Assembly (NCBI GenBank): GCA_025504975.1
Contig: JANUWI010000002.1
Location: 2,666,001 to 2,730,000, forward strand
Direction: 5' to 3'
Length of the DNA: 64,000 nt
Origin: Plenodomus lindquistii
Taxonomy: Eukaryota > Ascomycota > Dothideomycetes > Pleosporales > Leptosphaeriaceae
Shown here one piece after another: positions 32,518 through 43,117 of the stretch. Numbering within the stretch: position 1 is the stretch's first letter; every line of letters begins with the position of its first letter. The notes under the pieces are model-generated. The model saw nothing but the letters and a program-made list of their open reading frames with translations, did no database searches and was not told the origin of the DNA. A program made the translations under genes and the position numbers.

Positions 32518-33390
32518 TTACAATTCCCGTGCAGACCGCGAGTCCGTAATGTCCACCTCTTCGAACTCACCATAAGCCGGCGGTCCTGACTGACGTTTCG
32601 GCTGAGATGCACCCACATACATAGGTGGAGAAGCGTCGTCCCCCACATAAGGAGGAGGCACTTCACCCACAGAATTCCGAGCGGAAGATTCAATATCACC
32701 GCCTTGACGAAGAGCAGGATGGACACCGAGATGAACTTGCGGCAAACGACGAAGAGCAGGATGAACGCCCAGATTATCGCCATGACGAAGAGCGGGACGA
32801 GCACCCAAGTCACCACCAGCCAAAGGCATCATCTCAAAAGCCTCGGGTACAGGCACCGTACGAGACTGGCGAGATGCATGTGCAGTGGCTTCGAGATCAT
32901 GGCGGGCGAGAGCCGCTGCGTCGCGACGCTTGCCGAGTTCGACTGCGACTAGGTATCCAAGGACTGAGACTAACATGGCACCGATGATGATGCCGACTAG
33001 AGCGCCGGCTGAGGACCCGGAAGACCAACCGTTTTTCTCGTTTGCGGAGTCTGATACACGCTTGGTGAGGTTGAGACCGGCGTCCATTTCGAAACCTGTG
33101 ATGTTATGAGGACGGGGCAGGGAAGCGTTGAAGCGTGAGTGCGTCGTGCATGCTGGGCAAGTACAATCATCGCCGTGGGAAAACGTGATGTTGTAACGCT
33201 GCTTGAGATGCATGTCAGTACAATGTCGACAAGTGCAGGTTAGAGCGTGAGCAAGCGTAGTGTTACGCGTGCAATGAGAGCATGTACAGCCCTGTGGATG
33301 CGCTGCCATACCATTCCCCTGCAAACCAGTGCAGTTGGAAGAGTGTGACCCGGAAACGCCAGTGCAGTTGGAAGAAGCAGAACCGACCAT
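32518..33390 (-). CDS. Membrane protein with three CTCxxC motifs and PPxY tail (unknown)
   Basis: A 290-residue frame of no family that I recognise, with clear internal order. The N-terminal part has two SSNCTG units and then three CTCxxC knots (residues 35-40, 52-57 and 76-81: CTCSHC, CTCRHC, CTCPAC), each about 20 residues apart with His/Thr around them. A dibasic LTKR lies at 108-111. A transmembrane segment follows (about 127-150, AGALVGIIIGAMLVSVLGYLVAV), stopped by GKRR. The tail holds three repeats of the form LGxxPALR (about 195-235) and two PPxY motifs (PPPYV, PPAYG), which in fungi bind WW domains of Rsp5-type ubiquitin ligases. The topology (Cys-rich part outside, PPxY tail inside) is inference. 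No N-terminal signal peptide is seen. The stop codon overlaps a perfect GTAAGT donor, so a further exon cannot be excluded. Confidence 0.65.
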   Translation of the reverse strand: MVGSASSNCTGVSGSHSSNCTGLQGNGMAAHPQGCTCSHCTRNTTLAHALTCTCRHCTDMHLKQRYNITFSHGDDCTCPACTTHSRFNASLPRPHNITGFEMDAGLNLTKRVSDSANEKNGWSSGSSAGALVGIIIGAMLVSVLGYLVAVELGKRRDAAALARHDLEATAHASRQSRTVPVPEAFEMMPLAGGDLGARPALRHGDNLGVHPALRRLPQVHLGVHPALRQGGDIESSARNSVGEVPPPYVGDDASPPMYVGASQPKRQSGPPAYGEFEEVDITDSRSAREL

Positions 33391-34749
33391 CTTGACTGAA
33401 CTCGCTGTGATACTTGCAAGAAAGTATTTACCGAGAATTGTGTGTAGATGATGTTTTCGAAATATGCTTCAAACGTTGCTAGGCTTCCTGTGTGTGTAAG
33501 AGAGAGTGAGTGGTCTGGAGAAATCATAAAGGAGTTCTAAATCGGGAGATTGTTATACAAAACCTGAGACATGATTGTGAAGTAATAGTGAACATTGTTG
33601 GTATATTTGTTGAGTGGTCGTTGCGGTATTGTCGGTACACAAAGTTATGTATTTGCAGACATTGCACTACCTATCTCCTGTAAGCTCACAACCTGCTCAT
33701 AGTGTAGTGAGCATGATATTGAGCGTTGCGAATGCACGTCTACGAGCCATGCCCGCTCGTCCTGACAATTGAACGGCGTGGTGAGAGCGAATCCACATCT
33801 CCTACCCACGCGTGGGAGGGTATTCATACAGCTATCTTCCCGTTTCCACGAATCTTAGCCATGCACCAGGATAATGGTCTTTGTCGTTGTCGTAATGAGT
33901 ATGTTAGGTCGGTTTTCACTGCAATTGAGTTCAACTCTTCACATTGGAAAAGCCTCCTGTCAACATCAGCTAGAGTAGCTCGTGCAACCAAGGCGCCGCC
34001 ACGCCTGCCTTAACAGCCGCTGGACCGCCAGCGCGCCTCTCCGCTAACTAGCCAGGCGCCCTGGCCCTGACCCGCATCCATCTCTTACACGTCATAACAA
34101 ATGCATGCCCTCAATATATCTCAAGTTCCTATTGTGGGAAAGGTCTTTGTGCGATGCAACATGCATGCAACGTCAGATCGAGCGGCCAGCAAGATGATCT
34201 GCACAGGCCACAAAGGCGACATCCTGGTTTAGGTTAGCGCTGCCTTTTCTGGTCTGGCGCTAACTGGGTTGGGGGAGACGCGTGGCCCAACGTCATGTTA
34301 CCGTGATGGTGTGATGCAAGTGTTTCTGAAGAATCTTGGAGGGTGGGCGATCAATTTTTTGATGGGATTTTGAAGGAGGAATTGGGTTCGAGTGCGGCAA
34401 GGATGTCTGTGTGATGGACTGCAAGGATGTAGTTATGGAAGGAAGAGCAATCACATCACTGGAAAGTGAAAGTCACGGCACAAACACAAGCAATGTTGTT
34501 GTAGGTCAGGCCCAACACAAACGAATGTGAGGGTTCAAGGTATATTGTTCGAACTACTCATTACAATGGTATTAGATGTGACTGGTTAAACCCTATCGTA
34601 TCCATCTTCCACCAACTCACGCCTCAATTGAGGCGAGGCGACTCCATCTCGAAGTCGACGTTTTGATGTGACTGCGCAAAGTGAAAACCGTAAGACGAGA
34701 AGGCTGTTTGTCTGATTGAACAGTCGGATATCGCAAAAGGTGGAAAGAT
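33391..34749. other. Intergenic stretch of about 1.4 kb
   Basis: No supported gene. It contains a GC-rich block at about 33990-34080 within otherwise mixed sequence. Confidence 0.4.
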
Positions 34750-35208
34750 CTACAAGAGACCGGCCATGGCGAAGAGACCACCGGCAACGGCGCCCATGAC
34801 GGGGAGAGCGGTGACCTGGGCAGCAGCACCGGTGGCGGTGGCAGAGCTGGCGGCGGAGCTGGCGGCGCTGCGGGCAGATGAGGCCTGGCTGGCGAGCGAG
34901 CTGGCGCGGGAGAGGAGTGATGACTGGGCGCCACCAGTGGCAGTGGAAGCCGCGCTGGTCAGGCTGGCGACGGCGGAGGAGACGTTGGATTCGACAGAGG
35001 AGATGGCAGACTCAATGCCCGAGGCGCCAGACTGGGTGACTGAGGAAGCGACGGAGCCGAGCTCAGAGGTGAGGGAGGCCAAGTCGGAGGTGGCACCGCC
35101 AACGACGGAGGAGAGGAGAGATTCACCTCCACCGATGATGGAAGAGAGGACCTGCGCGTTGGCAACGCCAGCGGCGGCAACGGAGATGGCGATGGTGGAG
35201 AAACGCAT
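34750..35208 (-). CDS. Ser/Ala-rich GPI-anchored cell-surface protein
   Basis: A 152-residue protein with three parts: a signal peptide (MRFSTIAISVAAAGVANA), a long Ser/Ala/Gly-rich middle, and a hydrophobic C-terminus (ALPVMGAVAGGLFAMAGLL) preceded by small residues (ATGAAAQ). This is the layout of a GPI-anchored cell-wall protein. The middle begins QVLSSIIGGGESLLSSVVGG and has helical-looking Ser/Ala repeats; no catalytic domain is visible. I chose the ATG at 35208 because it starts the signal peptide and follows a long C/A-rich leader; the open frame upstream to 35433 is leader DNA. The nearby GPI inositol deacylase at 18 kb acts on this class of protein in general, with no implied special link. 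Confidence 0.82.
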   Translation of the reverse strand: MRFSTIAISVAAAGVANAQVLSSIIGGGESLLSSVVGGATSDLASLTSELGSVASSVTQSGASGIESAISSVESNVSSAVASLTSAASTATGGAQSSLLSRASSLASQASSARSAASSAASSATATGAAAQVTALPVMGAVAGGLFAMAGLL

Positions 35209-38200
35209 GTTGATGGTGTGTGTGTGTGGGTTGGGGGTTTTTTGGTTGTAGAGTTGAAGCGATTGGTGTTGTTTGTGGGTGTTGGGTAGTGGAGAGAGGG
35301 AACAACAAGGCGGAGGAAGCTTTCTTATACCCAGAGCACGGCGTGGTGTTAGCGTGATAGACTGATTCACCATAGCCCCAGCAACACGCACCCAGCGCCC
35401 TTGCTGCACCACGGTCGCACCGCCTCCACACAATTTCCTAACGTAACCCTGCGCTCATTCACTGGCTGATGACGCCACAGATGCACTTGCTGTTTAGCAC
35501 CAAACCGGTTGCGGTAATTTGCTGCCTGCGGTGATTGGAGCGTGCCTGCTTTCGCGTGGGTTTACCTGGAAAGAGGCTTGTTCTGGGGCAGCCCACGCCA
35601 GGCCGGCCGGTGCTTTTGGCCATGACGATTGTTGAGCGGGCAACCGTGCCCGAGAATGTGGCAGTTCACGTTTCTGGTCCGACAGCTGTGAAGACTGACG
35701 TGGCTGGGGCCGCCATGTTGAGTGGCCGGAGAGAAGCATTCCAAGCCATCATGTCTTTGCTAGGACAAGGCCGGCGTGTCTCTGCCTCGACGCTGCTGGC
35801 CTGAAGATGCTATTTCGAGCCGACTTCCGCCACCGACGATCCGCCCGCCCTCTTGTGAAACGCCTGCTCGCTCGCCTCCAAACAAGCTTCGCGCTGTGGA
35901 GGCAAAGGCCGACGTTCGCTCAGCTCGTCCTGCAGACTCGAATTCTGTTGACACGGCGGCTGTCGTCTAGACTACGCTCAACCTGCATCCAGGCCGCCCT
36001 CTGTTGTGCCGCTATCAAGATGTTGTGGTGCCACATAAACAGCAAACGCCGCTCCGCTTTCTGACCGCCGTGTCAGGCTGCGGTCTGAGCTTGCCGGCGG
36101 TGGAGCTCAAACATACGCGACGCATGACGTCATCGCTCATGCTCTGAAGCAAGCCCAGAACTTGGAAGATTCGTCAATCGCATGCTGCTCCTCCGCAAAC
36201 CGAGATTGCATCAAGGGGCAATGGCAATGGCAATGGCAATGGCAAAATCGCGCAACATTGACAGCAAGCACACCACAACAAACGCTGACGAGGACAACCT
36301 GGGCAGATTGGCGCAAAGCGAACATGGTGGCGTCTGGAGTGCTTCGGCTCCACACAATCGCCCCTGCTGGCCGTTCGATCCGGGGCGCTAGCGTCTAGCT
36401 CATGGCTTCCAAGAACCTCAGCAAGTTTTTGCCAAAGTTCAATCGCCTGGCTTTCTCCATCCATTCCGTGGCTCATTTCCGAGGATCCTGAATGTCTGAT
36501 GTCACTTTCGCATGCCTGTTCTGGCATTGAGTCAGTCCCAGCCTCCCAGGCCTCGGGGACACCGCATTCGCTGCGGCGTCCCCTTTCTCTTATGCCGTTT
36601 CCCTTTGTCCATGTAAATCAATTTATTGCGGCAACGGAACATTCAACACGCCCTCCTGGTTGCGGCCGTAATCTCCCTCGACGACACATCCTGCCGCACA
36701 GTCGTTGTAGTCGTTCGCGATCCGTGGGTCGTGGGACGTGGTACCGGTGCCTGTCCACAGTTGCGCCCAGGCCATCGTACATCTCGATCACATCATTTCA
36801 ACTTAACGAACGCAACTTGCATCGATCGGTGTCGCAGTGGGTTGGGTTCGATCCTCGAGTGTCCGGTCATTCCAGCAGAGCCTGAGGCGTTGTGAACTAG
36901 GAATCCTAATCTCGTGTCGTTCGTCGTGCTCGCTTGCACATTCGCGCCATGCCAGGCAACGAATATCGAAGCATCGCAAAGATGCGCACTCTTGAAACCG
37001 GCTAATCGAGAGACATAGCAGAATGAAGATGAGCAACAAGACAAGGCTGACGACGTCTAGATAAGTTCGACGATCAGGATTGTCTGGGCATGCTTATCTT
37101 CCTTATCACCCGCCCGCGGCCGAAGTTGGGGGTTCACGCCTGCGTACCCATGTCAGATCTCCAAAACCCAGCGATCAGGTCGCGTAGGGCCTTCGTTGTG
37201 CGGCCGCCGAACTGCAAACATGAATGTCAGCAGCACGGTCGCTACTCAGCGACGAGTATCGGATGTGGCGAATCTGCGGCCGCGTGACGGACCGAATGGG
37301 CATACAACAGCTTGCGCGTTCGCGCAGTGTACGAGACAGCAGCAAAGTTCGCATCTACGACCGATGAACTACACAAACCTATGAGAAACTGCAGTTCAGA
37401 GCTTCTGGGGAAGACGATCGCAGACAATTTGCTGCACCACATCGCACTGCATCATGGCTGCCCCAGCGCACGATACGGCGCATGCCGCGAACCCCAGAAG
37501 CTTCGCCAGCTTGCCCTCGGGTTTCCAGTCCCAAGGATAGCTAGACGACATTGGTAGGTTGAGGCATTGAACAACAAAGGTATTGAGGAATTGTTGTGAG
37601 CTCTGTCCAACATAGAATATCTGCAGAGATGCAATAATCCTGGCCAGTTTACCCTGGCGAAGATGCAGTAAAGTGAAAGCTAAATTCGTAACCAATATAC
37701 CATGTAATCCATCTTATCTCGACCAACTATCTAATTATATCCCGTCGCAGCCGGCGTATTGTGGTGGTTTATGCGACTGTGTCTCCGCTCGAATGAACCA
37801 CCCTCGCCATTCAATCAATCATGTGATGAAAGCAAAGCTTATAAATCCAGCCTCTACAAAATCTACCACATACGACCATAGGACACTGAAAATAGAGCTT
37901 CCCGTTCGCTCAGCTGTACTCAAGCAGTGTACCGGCGGATTAGTAGTCAGGTGGGTGACCACTGGCGAATCCCCGCTGTTGTATGTTTTTTTTAATTTGA
38001 ATTTTTCTACTTTTTGGTAATTGAGAGTTGCGCGTGTTACTAGGAGGAGCTGGTGGGATTGTGTGTGGGTGTGTGATGAGGATGGTGAGAGCTTGGGTTT
38101 GTTGACTTAAAGTGTATGAAAATTGTTTGAAGCGACATAGATTGTGCGAATGCCTCCCCGTCTCCACTATTTGTCAGATTCAGGTGTTGCATTGGCAAGC

Positions 38201-38352
38201 CTCCAAAATATCCAAGGTTAACCCTCACATTTGTGAGGGTGATGTGATAGTTCAACTTGGAGCCAATCGGGAGTGTGTCTGTCGACCTTGGGAGTCAAGG
38301 TATTACATACAGTTGTGCCGCACTCAGCGAATTCCCCTGGTACTGAGATTGA
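35209..38352. other. Gene-poor stretch of about 3.1 kb
   Basis: No frame with a domain or a convincing exon chain on either strand. It contains a short GGCAAT hexamer array (36217-36245). Confidence 0.4.
36217..36245. repeat. GGCAAT hexanucleotide array
   Basis: Four perfect units plus a partial fifth in non-coding DNA. Confidence 0.9.
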
Positions 38353-39794
38353 TCATGATCGCTTCTGCGATATGCTAGTGGTATCTGATCCGTTCTCAGG
38401 CGCAGCCGTTGGTTCTTCTTTGTGTTTCTTCTTATTGCTGGTGTTGTCACATTCCCTCGCCTTTTCCTGCAGGTTCCGGAGTTCTTTCTTAGCTGCTGCG
38501 AAGAACATAGAGCAACGATCAAGAGTCTGGAAGGCCTGGATGTAAAAGTCGGTCTTCAAGCGAGGACTCTGAGTCAAGAATTGCGCAAAGAAAGCATCTG
38601 CATGGACCACCCCCCATGAGGAAACCATACTCGTGAAGCCGTCATGGCGCTCATTGGCGCGCCAGAGGTACTTGACGAACAGAATTGCCTGCAGATAGAC
38701 CTTCATGATACGTCGACGTCGACAATTGTCAGCCTCGGAGATTGCCCGCGAAGCTTTGGGAACGGCCACGGACGACTTCGCCTTGACAATAGGCGATTGG
38801 GTGATGACCTCCTGGATGTCTGCCTGAGTGGTGGTACCTGGTGTAATGAGATCACCCACGAGCTTTTGCTTGGATTCTCCTGTCTCTGAAGCCTCGAATA
38901 GGCTGGGCAGCGAGAAATACAGGTAGCATACGAGAAATTTGTTCAATCTCTTATCCAAGACCTCTGACATGAGCCGTGTTCCCGTGGAACCTTCAATGCT
39001 CCAACCTCGCTCTGACCAGGACAGCTTCTTGATTCTCTTCTCCATATTGTAGAGACGCTGCCAGAGCTCTAAAGCTAAGCGTACTTTCTTTACTGGGTGG
39101 AAACACCGTTGAAATGTCCAGTCAAAGATCCAACAGCCAATCGAGGCTCCGTAAAACGTTATGTCAGTCCCGGGTAAATGAAACGGTGTTCCTTCAAGCG
39201 GATTTGAGATAACACTACAGTGGAATTCATCAAAGCTTAGAGGTTTAAGAGTCCATATATGTGCGGTCATGGACTGCAGGGGCCAAAAGGTTTCCTGAAA
39301 ATGACCGGGATCTGGCCACTCAGGACCATTAACTCAGAAAATACATACACGCTCGCTGTGGCTAACAACATCTGCAGACTTACACTAGTTGCTGCGATCT
39401 CTGCGCAGAATTTGTCGACGGCATCTTTCTCTCCGATACCCCATCGTACCTTCATAGTCGTTGTTTGGATGAACCCCACTTTCCCCGTTGCTTCACCAAG
39501 TGTCTTTTGGTACTTCTGTATTCGTGTGGAGAAAGCGCTTACAAGTTCTCTGCAGCGCTCTACGGCCTTTTTCGCCGTTTCGCACAGCGCTCCCAGCTCA
39601 GGTGTCGCGCCGCTGCCATGAGTTCTTGCCAGAACGTCGATCTCCAGTAAGCTGCGATCCAGAATCCACAGCTCTCTAATTAGTGATTGGTATTCAGCCT
39701 TGGGCCCACGTGCATTGTCGAGAGCGTCGACCAGGCCTTTTACTAAAAGACAAACGGAGATAATGTCTCCAACGGACCCAAATGTTATCGGCAT
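38353..39794 (-). CDS. Protein with fungal STAND-type N-terminal domain
   Basis: Two exons, 39351-39794 and 38353-39294, with an intron of 56 nt (39295-39350; an in-frame donor 6 bases on is equally possible) give about 461-463 residues. The start MPITFGSVGDIISVCLLVKGLVDAL and the following helical part (LIRELWILDRSLLEIDVL, ETAKKAVERCRELVSAF) match the N-terminal helical domain found at the head of many fungal NLR/STAND-like and orphan proteins. The second exon (IFDWTFQRCF region onward) has no domain that I recognise, and no NACHT or repeat block follows, so it is not a full NLR. It ends in a Lys-rich, Ser-rich tail. A role in self/non-self or stress signalling is only a guess from the N-terminal domain. 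Confidence 0.65.
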
Positions 39795-41458
39795 ACCGTG
39801 TGCTTCAGATTGGTTGATACCTTGCAGACGGGAAAAATGTTGAAGAAGAACCCTCAGTTTACAACGGAGGTGGCAGCCTGCTTTGCCCTGATATGGCCCC
39901 CAAAGGCCACCATGCTGACCGCATACACAGCCTCACTGGCCGTGGTGATACTCAGGGTCGAGTCTGTTGACCAGTGCTTGGCCCAGACCAAGGTAATCGT
40001 GGCAGCCTTAGGGAAATAAATCCCAATTGTCTAGCCTGTATTAACTCAACACTGGAAATGATCTGCAAGTTACTGCAGCGGTACGAGTACAACTAACTTC
40101 GCAACTTTGCACAGCCATGATGATGTGCGGGGTCAAAGGATCTATGAAGCATGCTCTTGACGTTTGATTGGGCGTACGAGCGACGCGGACCTCACCGAAG
40201 TACACGTATGCTACAATTAGCCGTTAAAGATGAAAATACGTTAGTTACAAGAGAGGACATTAAGCAAAATACAGTTCTAGCGTGGGTAGAGTTGGATTAC
40301 CATTCGCTGAGGCTGCAGAGCTGGCTGACATGATTTACGATGATTAGGCGGATCGATCTCAGCGCCGACGTTGAAGATGCCGCAGATGGCACATTGGATG
40401 TGCCGGTGTTGATCGACAAGTAAAGATCACGAAGATGCTGCCGCCCGCGGCACGAGGACTCGTCTGCTCATGAACGAGTGGGCCGGCCACACAACTGCGC
40501 TCATGTTTAACGACCAACCTAACGCGATGAATGCGCGCTCCTTCTCCCAAAAAGCAAGGACGCGTGTGTTAAATTCGAGACTAGCTGCGATTTTGTGGAA
40601 CATTGCAAGACACTCTTTGGGGATTTAAGACATTGGTAGATATTGTGATGCCCTCGTCATACTTGTAGCATACTGTGTGTAAAATACCTAGGCTTTTCTA
40701 AGACATAGGAGTTTATTGTCGACTAGAGTTTTATTCAAAAAGTACATTTACTCTCCGAACACCTTTATTTTCTACTGTTGAGACTATTACCTTTGAACGG
40801 ATGCATCGAACCTCGAATATATGGTCGCTTTTGCCTTTTATTTTGACCTGCTTGAAAGAATTACACGTCCTTTGCGACACAACACGTTTTTTCCGATACA
40901 AAACAGCAAGTGGAGAATCGAAACTTACGCAAGTCAAATATAGTTGGGCATCTTGGAGAAACCACAGCAAAGCATTTGCGATGGGCAACGGTAACACCCT
41001 ACTCGGTACGTGGCGTCGCGGAGACCTGGTAGCTACTATGAATCACCCTAAAAAGTTTACTTTGCATCTTTGGGTACACTTAGAAGAATGCAACGAAACT
41101 TTCAAGAATTCGGAAAAAAGTCTGCAAAAGACTGCTACCAAATTCCAAACAATTCAGGAGCATGGCTGGATTTTCGATCATCAAATTTTGAAACAGGCGT
41201 GTTTGGAAGCACCGGGCCAGTCTGAAGGGTTCGAAATCTGAAGGGACAATGTGATTGCGTTGCTCACAGCGCAAGGTCGCGAAATATGGATAAGCAACGA
41301 CGGCACGCCAGTTTAGTCAAAAGTTATGATCGATCTAGGCACATAGGTCACAGGTAGATGGAATTTACCAATTTGTTTCTTCGATTTAGTTACCAAGTTT
41401 GGTCAACGGAGTAGGGTCCCCCAATCTACATTTCCCGAGCGCTCCATACAGATGCGCC
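39795..41458. other. Intergenic stretch with one doubtful frame
   Basis: About 1.7 kb. Apart from the doubtful small frame at 40801-41241, nothing coding is evident. Parts are AT-rich. Confidence 0.4.
40801..41241 (+). CDS. Doubtful 146-residue hypothetical protein
   Basis: An open frame whose translation has balanced composition (for example AFAMGNGNTLLGTWRRGDL and FKNSEKSLQKTATKFQTIQE) but no recognised family, no signal peptide and no supporting intron. It lies alone in AT-rich DNA. It may be a small orphan gene or a chance frame. Confidence 0.22.
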   Translation: MHRTSNIWSLLPFILTCLKELHVLCDTTRFFRYKTASGESKLTQVKYSWASWRNHSKAFAMGNGNTLLGTWRRGDLVATMNHPKKFTLHLWVHLEECNETFKNSEKSLQKTATKFQTIQEHGWIFDHQILKQACLEAPGQSEGFEI

Positions 41459-42526
41459 TCAGTGAATTCCGTAATCCAAAGTATCTATCACTTTGTTCAT
41501 AAGCTGCTCTTCCTCATCATAGCGAGACTTCCCATAGCTCTGAGAAATCACTTCCATTATCTCCCTTCGTTCTTCGTCATGGCTGATGCCCGAGCACTTG
41601 ACATAGTCGATGGTTATAATCCGCAAAATTGAAAAGGCCACGGCCTGCATCCACGCGGGATACCAGCCGCAGTGGGCCCAATCGATGAGGGTAACCTCCC
41701 AATCCGTCGGACCATCTGATGTCTCAACCTTACGAACAATGATGTTCTTGAAAGCCGGGTCTATATGCGTGAAGACAGGTGTACTATCCCAGGTTTCCAT
41801 CTTTGCCTCAAGCTCGAGCAGCGGTTCCAGCAGCTCTGGCACCTCCTCAAACTTCCGCAAATCGCGCGCGGCATGTAACTGCGCCGCCTTTAGCACGGCC
41901 GTGCAAAATTCTTTATAATCTGCATACGGCCCGCAGGGCTTTTCATACCGCGTTCTTAGGAGAGCAAGAGAAGAGTACCACCCCTGATTATGTACCCTGC
42001 CATAGTACGCTACTTCCGGGAGCGGAGTCTCACGCAAGAGCCTTATCTGCTCAGCCAACTTGTCTGCAATGATCCTGCGATTCGCAGCATCAAGGCTGAG
42101 GTACAAGCCCGTGTTGAGTTCCTCGCCCGCAATCTTCTCCATGACGATGAAGTACATGTTGTCGGAGAAGAAAGCAGCGTAGAGAGTGGGAACCCGGACT
42201 CGCGAGTTTTCTTTGAGGAAGAGGAGGTCCTCGCCCTCTTGGATGATATCCAGGTGACGTCCGAATTTTATGAAAACGTCGCCTACCCAGCACACATTGG
42301 GTATCGAGTGCCATCTTGATGTCTTTTGGCGCTCGAGGAAGGCGGCCTTAATCTCGGGGACGGTAGGGATCTTGGGGTGCCCTAGAGAATAGTAGGGTAA
42401 TTTGAGTGTGCTTGTGCTTGTGTCGGGCTTGTAGGCTGCATTTTCGAGCTTCTCGGCCATGGCCATGGCTTCTGCTCGGTCAGACGATCCGTAGTGCTCC
42501 AGCAGAACAGATGCTTGGGTCGGCAT
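41459..42526 (-). CDS. Aminoglycoside phosphotransferase-fold (APH) kinase-like protein
   Basis: A single exon encodes 355 residues with the APH/choline-kinase fold. The nucleotide lobe includes the Lys strand VFIKFG, the hinge MYFIVMEKIAG and the linker EELNTGLYLSL. The catalytic loop is THIDPAFKNIIV (H254, D256, N261), and the metal-binding Asp282 lies in LIDWAHCGWYPAWM, both intact. Fungi carry many such genes; most have unknown small-molecule or protein substrates, and few are drug-resistance enzymes. The start MPTQASVLLEHYG follows an in-frame stop region and fits the family. It stands alone, with no obvious operon-like partner, but begins the accessory stretch of small-molecule enzymes. 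Confidence 0.85.
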   Translation of the reverse strand: MPTQASVLLEHYGSSDRAEAMAMAEKLENAAYKPDTSTSTLKLPYYSLGHPKIPTVPEIKAAFLERQKTSRWHSIPNVCWVGDVFIKFGRHLDIIQEGEDLLFLKENSRVRVPTLYAAFFSDNMYFIVMEKIAGEELNTGLYLSLDAANRRIIADKLAEQIRLLRETPLPEVAYYGRVHNQGWYSSLALLRTRYEKPCGPYADYKEFCTAVLKAAQLHAARDLRKFEEVPELLEPLLELEAKMETWDSTPVFTHIDPAFKNIIVRKVETSDGPTDWEVTLIDWAHCGWYPAWMQAVAFSILRIITIDYVKCSGISHDEERREIMEVISQSYGKSRYDEEEQLMNKVIDTLDYGIH

Positions 42527-43117
42527 TGTAAGGATCGCAGATTGTGTTTCTTAGAGGTCGTGAACTTAGTGGCGTGATAGATTTGTTTGAGTGACCAGAT
42601 CTGGAATTTTGTTCACAGATGTGTTTAAAGACGTGTATATGTGAGCTTGATTCTCGATGCTAGTTCCTGGAATTTTCTGTTTAAGACATTAGGCCCGGCA
42701 TAGATACTATTGTACCTCAGCATTGTAAGTAGGTAAGAGTGGAGTAGGCCTACTTGGGATCCTTTGTCTGTTGCTTATGTACATATGTCCGTGTACACAA
42801 TGCATAAAGAGTACATATACTCAACGTTTATGTGCACACAATGTACAGAGAGACACATGATGTCCTGACATGGGGAGGGACCACCGAATTACACGTATAC
42901 TCTGCAGCCTCAGCCTCCAACATAGCAAACTCTGTGTCACATGCAGCGCATACATCGCAACCAGTGGGTCATAAGGACATCCCTTCGAAATGACCGCGAT
43001 CGCCCGGTACGCGGGCGCGAATTCGCTGAGACGACATTGCGAGCTCATCTCACATTCGACCCTTCAACCACTTACTTCAGACAACCTGCATTGAATCTTT
43101 CCAGCGCATGTCATCCT
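42527..43117. other. Intergenic stretch
   Basis: About 590 bp, holding the promoter of the APH-like gene and the 3' side of the reductase gene. Nothing else seen. Confidence 0.4.

Noticed and set aside
36840..36862. GGTTCGATCC resembling a tRNA B box
   Set aside because: The flanking bases cannot form a T-arm stem and no A box lies at the right distance upstream.
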